Shown here: positions 42,041 through 52,188 of the stretch, in pieces
Numbering within the stretch: position 1 is the first letter of the stretch
How the letters are laid out: every line of letters begins with the position of its first letter
Assembly (NCBI RefSeq): GCF_000002865.3
Contig: NW_001865065.1
Coordinates: 271,690-335,689, forward strand
Length of the DNA stretch: 64,000 nucleotides
Source: Monosiga brevicollis MX1
Taxonomy: Eukaryota > Opisthokonta > Choanoflagellata > Craspedida > Salpingoecidae
Direction of reading: 5' to 3'
The notes under the pieces: model-generated
What the model saw: only the letters and a program-made list of their open reading frames with translations
Told to the model about the DNA's origin: nothing
The model's database searches: none
Program-made: the position numbers and the translations under genes

Positions 42041-44559
42041 TCAGCGTCGCTCATAGCGTTGGTCTCGTGTGCCAAGCCAGTTGTGTAAACGAGCTGGCTG
42101 CTCCGACCGTGGCGTAAAGGGTTTCCGTCCAATCCGCGGCGAAAGGCCTTCACCCACTTCTCCTCCGTTGTTGGGTCGAAGTTGGCCACCCCAGGCCGGG
42201 CTGTTGCGCCGTGGTATTAGCGGTGAGCTGCGTGGAGAGAGACCACCACCCAGCATGCCGGCTGCGCCCAGGGCCCGCATTTGTGGTGAGGCCCATTGAA
42301 GGTGGGGCCGCTGTCGTCGATCCTCCATGGCTGCCGGATCACTGAAGCTGCGCGGCTTAGTTGCAGGCCGACGCGCAGCGGTCGGGGTGATGGGCAGGGG
42401 GTGAACAACCTTGGCAGGGGGTGACCCGCCCAGTGGCACGTGGTGGGGTGCCGCGCCTGGGTCCGAGTATTGTCTGTCGCTGAGCCGCGAGCGACGGCGA
42501 TCCTGCTGGCCCTCGAGGCGCGCAGGTATCTGCGGGCCCGCGTCATTCAAAAGGCTATCCAAAACATGTGCGGTTGGTAGATTGGGCGCTGATTTGCGGG
42601 GCAGTCGAGGCGAAGCTCCTGGGGACGCTTGTTGGCGACGACCCAAATGATCAACGTGTGGCGTCACCTCAGGGGCCGGTGCAGCCAGAGCTTTTGTGGT
42701 GTTCACCTGAAGCGAGGGATGCGGGCCATGAGGTGAAGCTCAGGGAAAAAACACTTCCTGGCATGGATAACCAATGAGTACAGGCTAAACGCAAGCTTAC
42801 TGGTGAAGTTGATGCTGCGTCCTCTGCGCCCACATCATCAAGCACCAGGATGTCAGGGGACGCTGGCCGCGAGGGCTCGGCAGGGGGGGCCATCGCAGAG
42901 GGTGGCACATTGGTGGCCCGGACTAGAGACTTGGCCAAAGCTCGAGCCTCACGATGGGCTTCTCTCAAGAATGTGCGCTTGAGAATTTCGGAAGCAGTCG
43001 GACGTTGACTGGCATCAACTAGCAGCATGTCCGAAACCAAGGCCGGAAAGTCCAAGCTATAGCGCTTGGGGATGTGCTGATCGTGGTGGCCTGAGAAGCA
43101 TAGAGTGCAGGGAAGCACGCGGTCATCCCCACACCCAAACGAAGAGCTGGCGAAGATTGTCTTGGAATCCTGTCACGCACCGTGTTTGATCTTGCGTACA
43201 AGGGATTGCATATCATAAGCCATAAAGGCAGGTCGCAGGCTGAGCATTTCATACAAAACTGGAGCGAGCATCAACAACCACCATGATCCAAGGTAAGACA
43301 GGCTCAAAAAAAAAAATAAAAAAAAGGGTCGAGTGTGCGCAGGCACAATTCTCGCTCACCACAGCCCAGCGCCCAGATATCTGCTTTCTGTCCATCTAAG
43401 GCAAAGAGACGTGGCAAGGGAGAATTCGACCATGAGCGACACGCAGACGATCGTGCAGTGCCTCGGCGGGCAGCTAGAAGACCTGATTCAGTTGGATGCA
43501 TCCTCATCGTAGGCCTTACAGATTTCACCACGACAAATCTCCGGGGACATGTTCATGGGGGTGCCGACGGGAGTGCGAGTGGTGCGTTCTGCAGGGGCTA
43601 CAGCGTTGTGGGGCAAGATGCGCGAAATGCCAAAGTCACCGAGCTTGACAACGTCATTTGTCTGCACATGGGAATCCGTCAAAGGATAATTTGGGGTGAG
43701 AGCTGGGGGAGAGGGCAAGGACGATCACGATAACAAAGATGCTCGAGCAGAGCGGGCAAGTACCGTAATGAAGAGATTGCCAGTTTTGATGTCGCGATGG
43801 AGAATGCCGCGTTTGTGAAGATAGGCCACGGCGTCAGTAGCCTGGACAAACCAGGTGCGAAGAAGAGCCTCATCGAAAAACTCGTGACGATACTTGCGAC
43901 GGGCGATACGTTCGCTCAAATCGCCACCCGAGCAAAATTCCATTAGGCTACATCACCAATGTAGAGCGCGTGCATGTGAGCATGTGAGAATGAAGAGGCG
44001 AACAAAGACACCCGAGAGGCGGCCCCGTCTGAATTGTGTGCAATGTTTCAAGCAGCGAACCACTTACATGGTGACTGTTGTCAGTCCAAAGGGCGTGAGC
44101 ACAAAGACCCCGGTACAAATCATGAGACGGTGAGCGTGGCAAAGGCTGGACCCAAATACAACACGTCAAAGTCATCCACGAAACGAGAAGGGGTAGACCC
44201 ACCCAGTTTGGCGCTGCTCTTGATCACGTCGTGGTAGCCAACGATAAAAGGGTGCTTCACCTTGCTCAAGACATGGGCTTCGTTGAGGGCATCTTCCAAG
44301 TCCTGCCGATTGAAGCATTTGATGGCCTTTGCGACGAAAATTTCGCCAGTGTGCCGGTGCTGGACCGTCCATGCCTGCCCAAAGGAGCCCTGACAAAACC
44401 AAATCGAGCGCGCAAGATCAAGCAAAGCGACACTCGATGTCATCAGGCGGCAATGAGAGTGGGCAAACGGACCTTGCCCAGGAGCTTGAGACGTTCAAAG
44501 TCTTCCAAGCCACGAGGCGCCCGGCCGGCCCGGGTCGTGGGTTCCGGAGTGAGCATCAT
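42041..44559 (-). CDS. NEK (NIMA-related) serine/threonine kinase
   Basis: Eight exons: 44559-44473, 44389-44160, 43947-43764, 43661-43520, 43395-43360, 43258-43181, 43090-42801, 42706-42041, about 570 residues. The N-terminal kinase domain shows LLGKGSFGQAW (glycine loop), FVAKAIK (Lys), EAHVLSKVKHPFIVGYHD, MEFCSGGDLSERI, LHRDIKTGNLFI (HRD), KLGDFGISR (DFG), VGTPMNMSPEI and ADIWALGCVLYEM. All catalytic residues are present. The pattern CxGGDL and LGDFGISR places it in the NEK family. The C-terminal 280 residues are Pro/Ser/Arg-rich without a recognised domain and contain many SP sites. NEKs act in mitosis and cilia or flagella. The intron at 44159-43948 is supported by phase, but a strong internal donor (GTAAGT near 44070) might mean an extra small exon. 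Confidence 0.9.
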
Positions 44560-46001
44560 TGTATCTAGATCCCGGTCGCCATGGGCAAGACAATTTTGGG
44601 GTGCGGCAGTCAACAGCTGGTCACAACAAAAAAGGTGGCAAAGCAAATATCAGTCTTGCTCAGGACACAAGGCACGGCCGCAAGCACGAGTATCCAAGAG
44701 ATTGGGTGGTATCGCAGAAGGAGTAGATATCAAGCTGGGCAGGAGGCGAAAGCCACGAAGCCCCAACCCAATCGCTGAAAGAGCCAGACAGAAGGAGGAG
44801 CGACACGTCTGGCTCCACCAAATACAATCAAACATGAACGTACCAAATTCAGGCCTGCCGCCCAGAAACCATTAATACCAGCCGCGATTCACCCTGGACG
44901 CCCGATCGAGAGGGGCAAAAGCCCAACGCTCCCCCACCTCAGCCCCCGTCGTCGTCACAGAGAGCGAGCGCGCGCGAGAGAGAAAAGAGAGAGAGGAACG
45001 CAGAAAAAAAAAAAATGCGTCATCACTCGAACCATTTTTTTCTTTTTTTTGACAAAAAGCACAGTAACGAACAACGTAAGAACCAGGGATAGTGGCAAGA
45101 TCAAAAACGTATGGAGAGATGAGGATCAGCTGCTGATTTACTTGGGTCAATTTGTAGCCAAATCTTTACGGGTTTCAGAGGGATGTCACCAGTTTGCAGT
45201 CAATTGCAGAGAGAGATGGTGAAGGGGAAAGAGACTTTTGGTGACTTGGAAGGCGTCCATCTCCGACGCTCCGACACCTCATGGTGGCCCGAACCCGGAT
45301 GGCCCCGCCATGTCGAACACGGCTGCTGGCAGAGCAGGTTCAGCTGACCTGTGATGGCACAAACGTAGACCGGAAAAAGCAGCGACAACGCCACACACCG
45401 CCACGTTGATCGTTTTTGGCCCGTTGGCAAGGAAGATGGGGTGTTTATGCCATACGCGTCCCTTGGGCGTTCTGTAGTCAAAGGCTTTCTTCAGATCGCG
45501 CCACACAATTTCTCGTAATGTGTGTTCGAGGCAAATCGAGTCGACACTGTTGGTAGGAGGGGAGAGGATATGCTGCTGCTTGTTAATGATGAAGCCTGTG
45601 TCAGAGACTAAACATGCTCGCTCTCCGGCGTCGCCAACGGTTGGTGTCAGCATCGAGTGTGTATGGTTTCCCTGTTTGCTCATCCATTAACCTTTGTCAG
45701 GCCTTTGGAGGTGACCATCCCTTGCTGCCTTTGCTTCACTTTGAACCGTTGCTTGCCAAAGCTCCCCTTACACGCAAACAAGCTTTGCAACTGATGTCGC
45801 ACAGAAGCATGTGACAGATTCTTAAAAGGTCAAAATTCGATGCATCAACTACGGCGAGCACGAAGAACGAAAACACCGTTGACACGGCATGCCAGTGAGC
45901 AAACCGACAGGACGCATCACAAATGGATGGAAAGTAATCGACTGCGTTTTAAGGCACGATGCCGAGAGCCGGCTGGGCAGGCGACAAGCCAGTTGCCAAG
46001 C
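44560..46001. other. Intergenic region with one doubtful small ORF
   Basis: This 1.4 kb between two minus-strand genes contains A/T runs near 45003-45050, GA/CG-rich sequence at 44955-44997, and a doubtful 134-codon frame described separately. Nothing else was recognised. Confidence 0.4.
45279..45683 (-). CDS. Hypothetical small protein with one hydrophobic segment
   Basis: A 134-codon minus-strand frame whose latter half looks coding: LREIVWRDLKKAFDYRTPKG and HKHPIFLANGPKTINVAVCG, followed by a short hydrophobic stretch (INVAVCGVVAAFSGL). The first part may be intron, because a good acceptor (CTCCTACCAACAG) lies just before SVDSICLEH. If so, the true start is in an unidentified upstream exon. 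It resembles small mitochondrial membrane subunits in size and composition, but I do not recognise a family. Confidence 0.35.
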   Translation of the reverse strand: MSKQGNHTHSMLTPTVGDAGERACLVSDTGFIINKQQHILSPPTNSVDSICLEHTLREIVWRDLKKAFDYRTPKGRVWHKHPIFLANGPKTINVAVCGVVAAFSGLRLCHHRSAEPALPAAVFDMAGPSGFGPP

Positions 46002-46942
46002 TCAAAAGGGAGGGGGCTGATTGCCCTTGCTGTCGCTTTCCGAGGCAAGAGCAGCGGCCTGGTAGCCCCCATTGCTGGGCAAAGTTTCGTACCCGGTCCC
46101 GGATGGCTTGGACGAGCCGCCGCTGTTACCGAGCAAAGGTGCGCTGGGGCTGGTCTCCGATGTGGGCTGCGCACCGAGATGGAATCGTGAGAACATCCAG
46201 GTGCAAAGAAAGATCTGCATGTACATGAAATACTGGTAGCCCAAGCTCATGAGCATGAGGAAAACGCTCCAGCCGCTACACGTGGATGTAACCGTGCAGG
46301 CACCAGGCACGCCAGGTCAAGACCGTGAGTTTTGACAAAGCAGACAACAGATCGCGCCCAAGCAAGAAGAAGGGACGGGTGGAATGCGATCGATGGAATC
46401 GAGGGCAGGCAATGACGCACTCTTTGCAAAAATCGTCGTGCTTGGGCGAAAAGGTGGACTGGCAGTTGTCTTTGCTGGAGAGCGTGCCATTTATCATTGA
46501 GATGTACTGCAGCATGTAGAGCTGGATGGCCGCATACATGATGATGAAAACGGGATCCTGCACAATGATTGTCAAAACAAGCATCCGTGTTGAGTTGAAG
46601 CACACCAATCAAAGGCCAAAGCATGCGGGGAAATGCTGTCATTGTATGACGGACCGTGGCCATGAGGCCGTAGATTGCGATGCAAGGGAGGAGCATGAGG
46701 GAAAGCGCAATGTACTGGACGGCACTGAAGAGGAGAAAGTAGCCAATGAGGATCTGCAGGCCAGCAATGAGGACGCCAAGCTTGAGGACCATGCCCAGGC
46801 GACCCTCAAGCTGAAAGCGCGGGACTGCGCTGCGCGTCAGCATCAGCGTGGCCCCGAGTGCAATCACCAGCATGCCCGAGCTCAAAAAGGGCACCGCGAT
46901 GCGGTTGAAATTTTGCATCTTGCTTGCACCATCCTGATCCAT
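46002..46942 (-). CDS. Multi-pass (about five-helix) membrane protein, unknown family
   Basis: Three exons (46942-46604, 46557-46421, 46275-46002) give about 249 residues. Hydrophobic helices: FLSSGMLVIALGATLML, LKLGVLIAGLQILIGYFLLF, IALSLMLLPCIAIYGLM, a less strong VFIIMYAAIQLYMLQYI, and VFLMLMSLGYQYFMYMQIFL. The loop before the last helix has an N-glycosylation site (NGT) and two Cys. The cytoplasmic-looking tail is Ser/Gly-rich with YETL, a Yxx-hydrophobic sorting motif, and ends QPPPF. The topology hints at a lysosomal/endosomal or tetraspan-type protein, but the CCG of tetraspanins is absent. The start ATG 46942 was chosen as first in-frame Met. Confidence 0.75.
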
Positions 46943-47592
46943 GTTGGCGGTCGAAATGGGCAACCACCTTTACGCGTTCCCAAGCGTTTGTTACAAATAG
47001 CACCCGTGTGTACAATCACCGAAAGCGTGAGGCGCGCGCGACCCGATGGCAGTCAGTGCCAGTCCTGCTCCGTTCGACCGACTGTTGAAAAGATGGAGTA
47101 AAGCACACACACACACACACATGCACACACTAAGCGGGTTGAAGAATGTCATCAAAAAAAGGTTACACAGGGGCTGGGCAGTGGGGAAGAAGGCCTGGTG
47201 AAGCAATCGATTGGAAGGGAATGGAGGGGGGGGTCAACTCGATTGGTTATGGTCAACCAATGACGGATGGAACGGGCGAGCGCACTCGGTGCGACATTAC
47301 TCGCTCTTCCAGGACATTCACAGATGAAGAGGAAACAAATTTTTAGAAACAAAAAGAAGAGCGCTGGCAACGGACGAGCGCATGAATCGTGTCCAAGCCA
47401 CGGCGAGCAGAGCAAGCCAAACTGAGCCATCTGGCCTACATGCACTACACACGACGCAAGAGCAACGGAACAAGGTTCAGCCAAGAGGCTCGTTAAGTTG
47501 TCCGGGTTGATGGAGCAGTAGTAGCCGGCGGTGCTTGCTATTTCCAACGAGTTGAGACAATATTGAGTCAGACGAAATAAAAATGCACATCA
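46943..47592. promoter_or_regulatory. Spacer upstream of the multi-pass protein gene
   Basis: It includes an AC repeat (47104-47120) about 160 bp upstream of the minus-strand start and the 3' region of MED31. No gene recognised. Confidence 0.4.
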
Positions 47593-48371
47593 TCAATTGC
47601 CCATCAACATATCATACATTTCGCCATCTATGATCTCGCTCAAAACACCAGCGAACACACGGAGCCGTTTTTGGGCCACGGCTCGATTGCGCGTCTCGCC
47701 GTCCGAGCCAGGGGCAGCACGCTTGATGTGACTAAAGGCATAATGCAGGAGCTGCTGATTCTCGATGCGCGCAATGGTGCTCTCCGTGGCCAGGCTTGCC
47801 CGAAACTCGGCCGAGTGAAGCAGCTCAAGATACTCCAAGCACGCTGGAAAGGTCAAGTAGGGTCGATATTCCGGCTCCCGCCAGTACTCAAGATACCGCA
47901 GGTAGTTGAGAAAAGCATCATCCTGCAGATAGCCTTCGAAAGCCAGGACTATCAAGACGCACGTGGGCAACGAACAGGCCCAGCCCACCCCGAAAACGCC
48001 AGTGGATATGACCCAGAGTCCACCACCATCCGAGGTTCAACAGGCCGTGATTCAAGAAGCAAAAGCAAGCAGACATTGAGTCGAAGCATATGAAACCATC
48101 ATTGGCCGGATACAAAGACACAAAGACGCGGTAGCTGGCCGCGGGGGAATGTCGAGTGCGCGCTGATGAATCGAACGTACACTGTAGATAGCGTGGGTTG
48201 CCCAAGCATTGAACAAACTCGAGCTCAACCGCAAACCTAGCCGGACAGGCGAAAAAAAAGGCCGCAGCGCTAAGAACATGATCCGCAACAAACTCGACGT
48301 CTCATCAGAAAAAAAGGCTCTCCCACAGACTCAAGCACACACCTGTCCTCATCAGACGTCGGAGCCGCCAT
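47593..48371 (-). CDS. MED31: Mediator complex subunit 31
   Basis: Three exons (48371-48343, 48236-48181, 47948-47593) give 146 residues. The spliced N-terminus MAAPTSDEDRFAVELEFVQC continues LGNPRYLQFLAFEGYLQDDA, matching the MED31/Soh1 consensus (ELEFVQCLANPxYLxFLAxxGYF). Then FLNYLRYLEYWREPEYRPYL, PACLEYLELL and QQLLHYAFSHIKR complete the family core. The C-terminal 45 residues are divergent. MED31 sits in the middle module of Mediator and bridges transcription factors to RNA polymerase II. Joining across both introns recreates the family sequence exactly, which makes the model reliable despite a 10-codon first exon. Confidence 0.96.
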
Positions 48372-49820
48372 GTTGTTGGCCACTGCCGCCGACCGGTCGA
48401 AGCTTAAAGAACACAAAACGAAAAAATAAAAAAATGAAAAAATGAAAAACTCGGTTTTTAAAAAAAGCTGACAACAAGTGGGAAAATTATCAGAAATTAT
48501 TGGAAAATTTGGGGAAAATTGAAAAGAGCATTTGGGCAACCGATGCGAGCCCCGCGGCGAGCAATCGCGGCGCGACTTGCGACGCTGGCTGGTGCGCCCA
48601 GGTAGTTGAACAGCAAGCCAGAGCCGAGCCTTTGACCGACCAGACAGGTTTAAATTGCCGTATACTTGTCATTTAACAATGTTGGCACTTTATGTGGCTT
48701 TTCGTTTCCTTTATGGCTTTGGACAGGACTTATACTTTTTTCTCCTAATGAAACGGTACGTCTGCTAGACAAACACGGCGTGAAGAAAGGGTACATGGCC
48801 CATCGACGACAACAAGGGTGTGCCTTCTCCTTCCTGCCGTGAGCACAGCTGCAAGCAAGAAAAACCAGCATTGATCCTTTGTAACAAGTTGTTTATGGCG
48901 AGCTAGGGCGCACGCAGGCGAGTAGTTGAGTTGAATGTGTGAGCGGGTCAAATCTCAGTTGTTGCCTTTTCATCCAGGCGCAGCCCACCGTCAGTATAAC
49001 ACCACTCATGGGGTGCCTAGGCGCGATTGAATGTCAAGTCACAGCTGCTGCCTTTTCTCATCCAGGAGGCCCAGACCGCCGCCGCCGTTTGCGCGATCCA
49101 GTCCACCTCAATTTGTCGACAAAGCAACAGACCGTTTCCCGCCAAAACAAGAGCACAACAATTCTGAATCACTAAAATAGTAAAAACATTACCCAAACAA
49201 TTCATATCCATCTCAAGCCGTTGATGTTTGTTGTAACGGTTTTTTTTGACGCACTTCCCGCCCAAGCGCACTGAATCTCTTGGTCTCCACATCCACACAC
49301 ACACACACACACATGCTATACACACACACACACGAGTGAGACGCACTTGGAGCTCCCGCCCTGCTACACACACACATAGACAGACCTCCCTGACCCTCCC
49401 CTCTCTCTCTCTTTCTCTCTCTCTCGCTCACTTCTCACTTCTCGCTCTCTTCGTGACCCCATTCGGCGCCTTTTTTTTTGTGTGTCTGACGAGAGACGAG
49501 GTTTTGGCGCCGGTTTGCGCGCCAATTTTCACAGACACACACACACACACACTCACTCACTCTCACACACACACACAGAGCGACGCCCTGGGGGTGGCAC
49601 TTGTCCGTGCGCGCGTCTCGGTGGGAAAGCCTCACTGTGCCACTGTGCCACTGTTGCATTTGTGTTCCTTGCTTTGGTCCAGCCGGGGCCGCCGCCAATG
49701 TGCTGCATTTCCACTGACCTTCCCACTGCACGATTGAACCACGGGCGACGTTGCCTCAGGTTCATTTCTCCGCGGTCTGCCACTGAATAGCATTTGACCG
49801 CTTGACCATCAAACACCAGC
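48372..49820. promoter_or_regulatory. Divergent spacer between MED31 and the pseudokinase gene
   Basis: This 1.45 kb region has A/T-rich sequence near MED31 (48410-48530), an imperfect duplication of about 55 bp (48928-49085), and CA/CT microsatellites at 49292-49333, 49400-49440 and 49534-49577. No convincing gene was found. Confidence 0.45.
49292..49577. repeat. Cluster of CA and CT microsatellites
   Basis: CA runs at 49292-49312, 49319-49333 and 49534-49577 with a CT run at 49400-49440, ending about 245 bp before the pseudokinase start codon. Confidence 0.9.
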
Positions 49821-51917
49821 ATGGAATCTTCGGATCAACTTTTGCCGGCTCCGCTGCGGTCATCGCCGCGGACGCTGCGCCGTCGCATTTCAAGCCAGGC
49901 TCACTCCACCCCCGCGAGCAAGAGCCAGCGCACCAAGTCACAGACCCCAATCGCCAACGACCGGGTGCGCCGGCCCCTGCAGCTTGAAGAAGCCGGCGTG
50001 ATGGCCGGCCGTGACGAGTCCATTCACAATAAATCTCCGACCGTGGCAATGACGGCAGCCACCTCGAGTCATGCACCGGCCCAGGCCAGCTCAAGCGCCT
50101 CCACCGCTTCCGTTTCCGCCGTGCTTCCCTCGCGCTCGGCTCATCGCAGCCTTTCACTCTCGGACGTGGCCCAGCGGGCTCCTGCGCTTCCGGTCGTCGA
50201 CCGCTTTAGTCCCCGCCGGCCCGATCGACCCAAGCCACAACTCGCTTCCAATGGCGAGGAAGCCCCTGCTGCGCACCGCCGCTTGGAAACCACCCCTGAT
50301 ACGGTCGAGCCCCAAAATGCAACCCCCGCCACGAATCGCCCTCGCCGTCTCGGTCTCCGCTGCAACCTGACCAGCCTCTTTGATGCCGCTGCATCCACCG
50401 AAGACTCGTGTGAGCTGTCCACACGTGATGCCGACCGCCGTCCTGTTCCTGTCCACGTATCACACCGCAATCAAAGTCAGCACCAGCCCACGCAAGCTCC
50501 GGCCGCATCGCCCGTCAGGCAAGCCACCGCGGTGCCTCCGGCACTGCTGCAGCGCTTGGGCAGCATGGCACACCTGGGCTACGATGCGCAGCTCCAGTCT
50601 CCCGTCATCATTCGCAACTATGCAACCACCCATCAGGGTGTTGACCCTCGATTCCTCCACGAGGTTCAGATGCTGCGCGAGGTCAAGCACCCCAATTTGC
50701 TGACAGGGCTGCAGATCTATACCCAGGCCGATGCGGCTTACATCTCCTTACCCATCGTCGACTACGACCTCAGTGAAGCCATCTCTCTGATCCACCATCC
50801 TGGTCGGGAGTGGTGCCAACAAAGCCACGTCTTGGCTGATCATTACCTCCATCAGATCCTGGCCGGCCTTGCGCATCTTCACGAGCGCCTCATCGTTCAC
50901 AGGTCAGACTGCCGGCGTGTAGTGGCGCTCTTCATGGCTTTGCATGTCCCATCCATGAACAACCGTTTGAATGCTCCATCACCTCACCATGCATACGTGT
51001 GGCCGTCCTGCATTTGACAACCTGCATCTACTTAGCGATCTGCGGCCCGAAACCATCCGTGTAAGCTGCACGCACCATGTGCGGATCGGAGGCCTGGCCG
51101 CTGCTCAACGCTTACCAACCGCACAAAGTTGGCCCCTTGGCCTCAACAAAGTACACCGTTGGTATCAACCTCCAGAGTTTCTGCTCGGTCATCCAACGCG
51201 CAGCCCAGCCCTTGACATCTGGGCAGTTGGTGCAGTGTACGCGCATCTGCTCACGGGGGTAAGACCATCGCTCCAGCCGCCTTCTTCGACCTGTGACCTC
51301 GAGTCTTCCTTGTCATCCCTCACCAACTCGGTCCTGACCATACCCGCAGCACACGTTGTTTCCCCTGGACTCGCAAATTGCTCAGCTGTTTGCCATCTTC
51401 CGCTGCCTGGGCACCCCAACATCCGAGGTCAGCACAAGTGGTCCCCGGTGTAGCGCTTGGCTGTTGTGTGGCAGCAGCTTGTGCCGATTCTAATTCTGCC
51501 GGCCTCTAATGATTTGGCAGACGTGGCCGGACGTGGAGCGTTTGCCGTATTATCAGACCGTGTTCCCTTCTTGGCGTCCTCGTCCGTGGTCTGTCTGTCT
51601 GGCACGCCAGGTGCTACCATATCAAGCGCATCTTTTGGACGTGCGTACCTCGTAGTTTTGTGCTAGCATTTGTTTCAGACTTGACTTACCGTTCAGCTTT
51701 TAGCAGCGTGGCCAGTAACTCATGCTCGTGCATTAATATTGCGCTGGACCATATGCAGGGATTGCTGCGGTTGGATCCGGCGCAACGCGCCTCGGCTCGT
51801 GAGCTGCTTCGCTCTTTGAGCGATGTTGTACCCGAGGAGCTTCAAGTGGCTAATTTTGCCGAGCACATGCGCTTTCGAGCCGCCCGCGCAGCCGGCCCCA
51901 TGCTCTCGGCTCACTGA
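49821..51917 (+). CDS. CMGC/CDK-like pseudokinase
   Basis: Five exons (49821-50902, 51036-51258, 51350-51427, 51521-51640, 51759-51917) give about 553 residues. The first 260 residues are Ser/Pro/Arg-rich and disordered. The kinase-like part shows FLHEVQMLREVKHPNLL (alpha-C and beta-4), YLHQILAGLAHLHERLIVH, then, after splicing, HSDLRPETIR in place of HRDLKPxN, and VRIGGLAA in place of DFG. HRWYQPPEFLLGHPTRSPAL and DIWAVGAVYAHLLTG match the CDK-type APE/DxW region, and TLFPLDSQIAQLFAIFRCLG with TWPDVERLP match CDK insert sequences. The beta-3 Lys appears replaced (VIIRNY). Loss of Lys, catalytic-loop Asn and DFG Asp predicts no phosphotransfer; a scaffold role is inferred. The host gene is intact, so it is not a pseudogene. 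Confidence 0.82.
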
Positions 51918-52103
51918 GTGACCCTGTTATTGTGTTTGATTGTACAAATGTCGCGTAAACAAGCCGGCTCACATGTTGAAATTCTTTGTGCACATGTGTA
52001 CGCGCACGTGGGATTGAATCCTTGTGCACGGCGTCGCTCTTGTCTCCTCTTCTCCCTTCCAATCCGAGTTCAGACTGACAATTGAAGGAAACAGCCCTTT
52101 GCC

Positions 52104-52109
52104 AATAAA
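52104..52109 (+). promoter_or_regulatory. AATAAA polyadenylation signal
   Basis: Canonical AATAAA 187 bp after the pseudokinase stop, only about 80 bp before the sialidase start codon, so terminator and promoter of these tandem genes nearly overlap. Confidence 0.55.
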
Positions 52110-52152
52110 AAGAAAAAAAAAACATCAACAAGACTTTCTTTTTGCATTTTTC

Positions 52153-52180
52153 GCACACACACACACACACACACACACAC
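52153..52180. repeat. CA microsatellite abutting sialidase start
   Basis: Pure CA repeat of 28 bp ending 8 bp before the predicted ATG of the sialidase gene. Confidence 0.95.
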
Positions 52181-52188
52181 TGATTTAC

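Noticed and set aside
51061-51066. GTAAGC donor inside the pseudokinase second exon
   Set aside because: Using it would remove the segment leading to the conserved WYQPPE motif; read-through keeps the family alignment.
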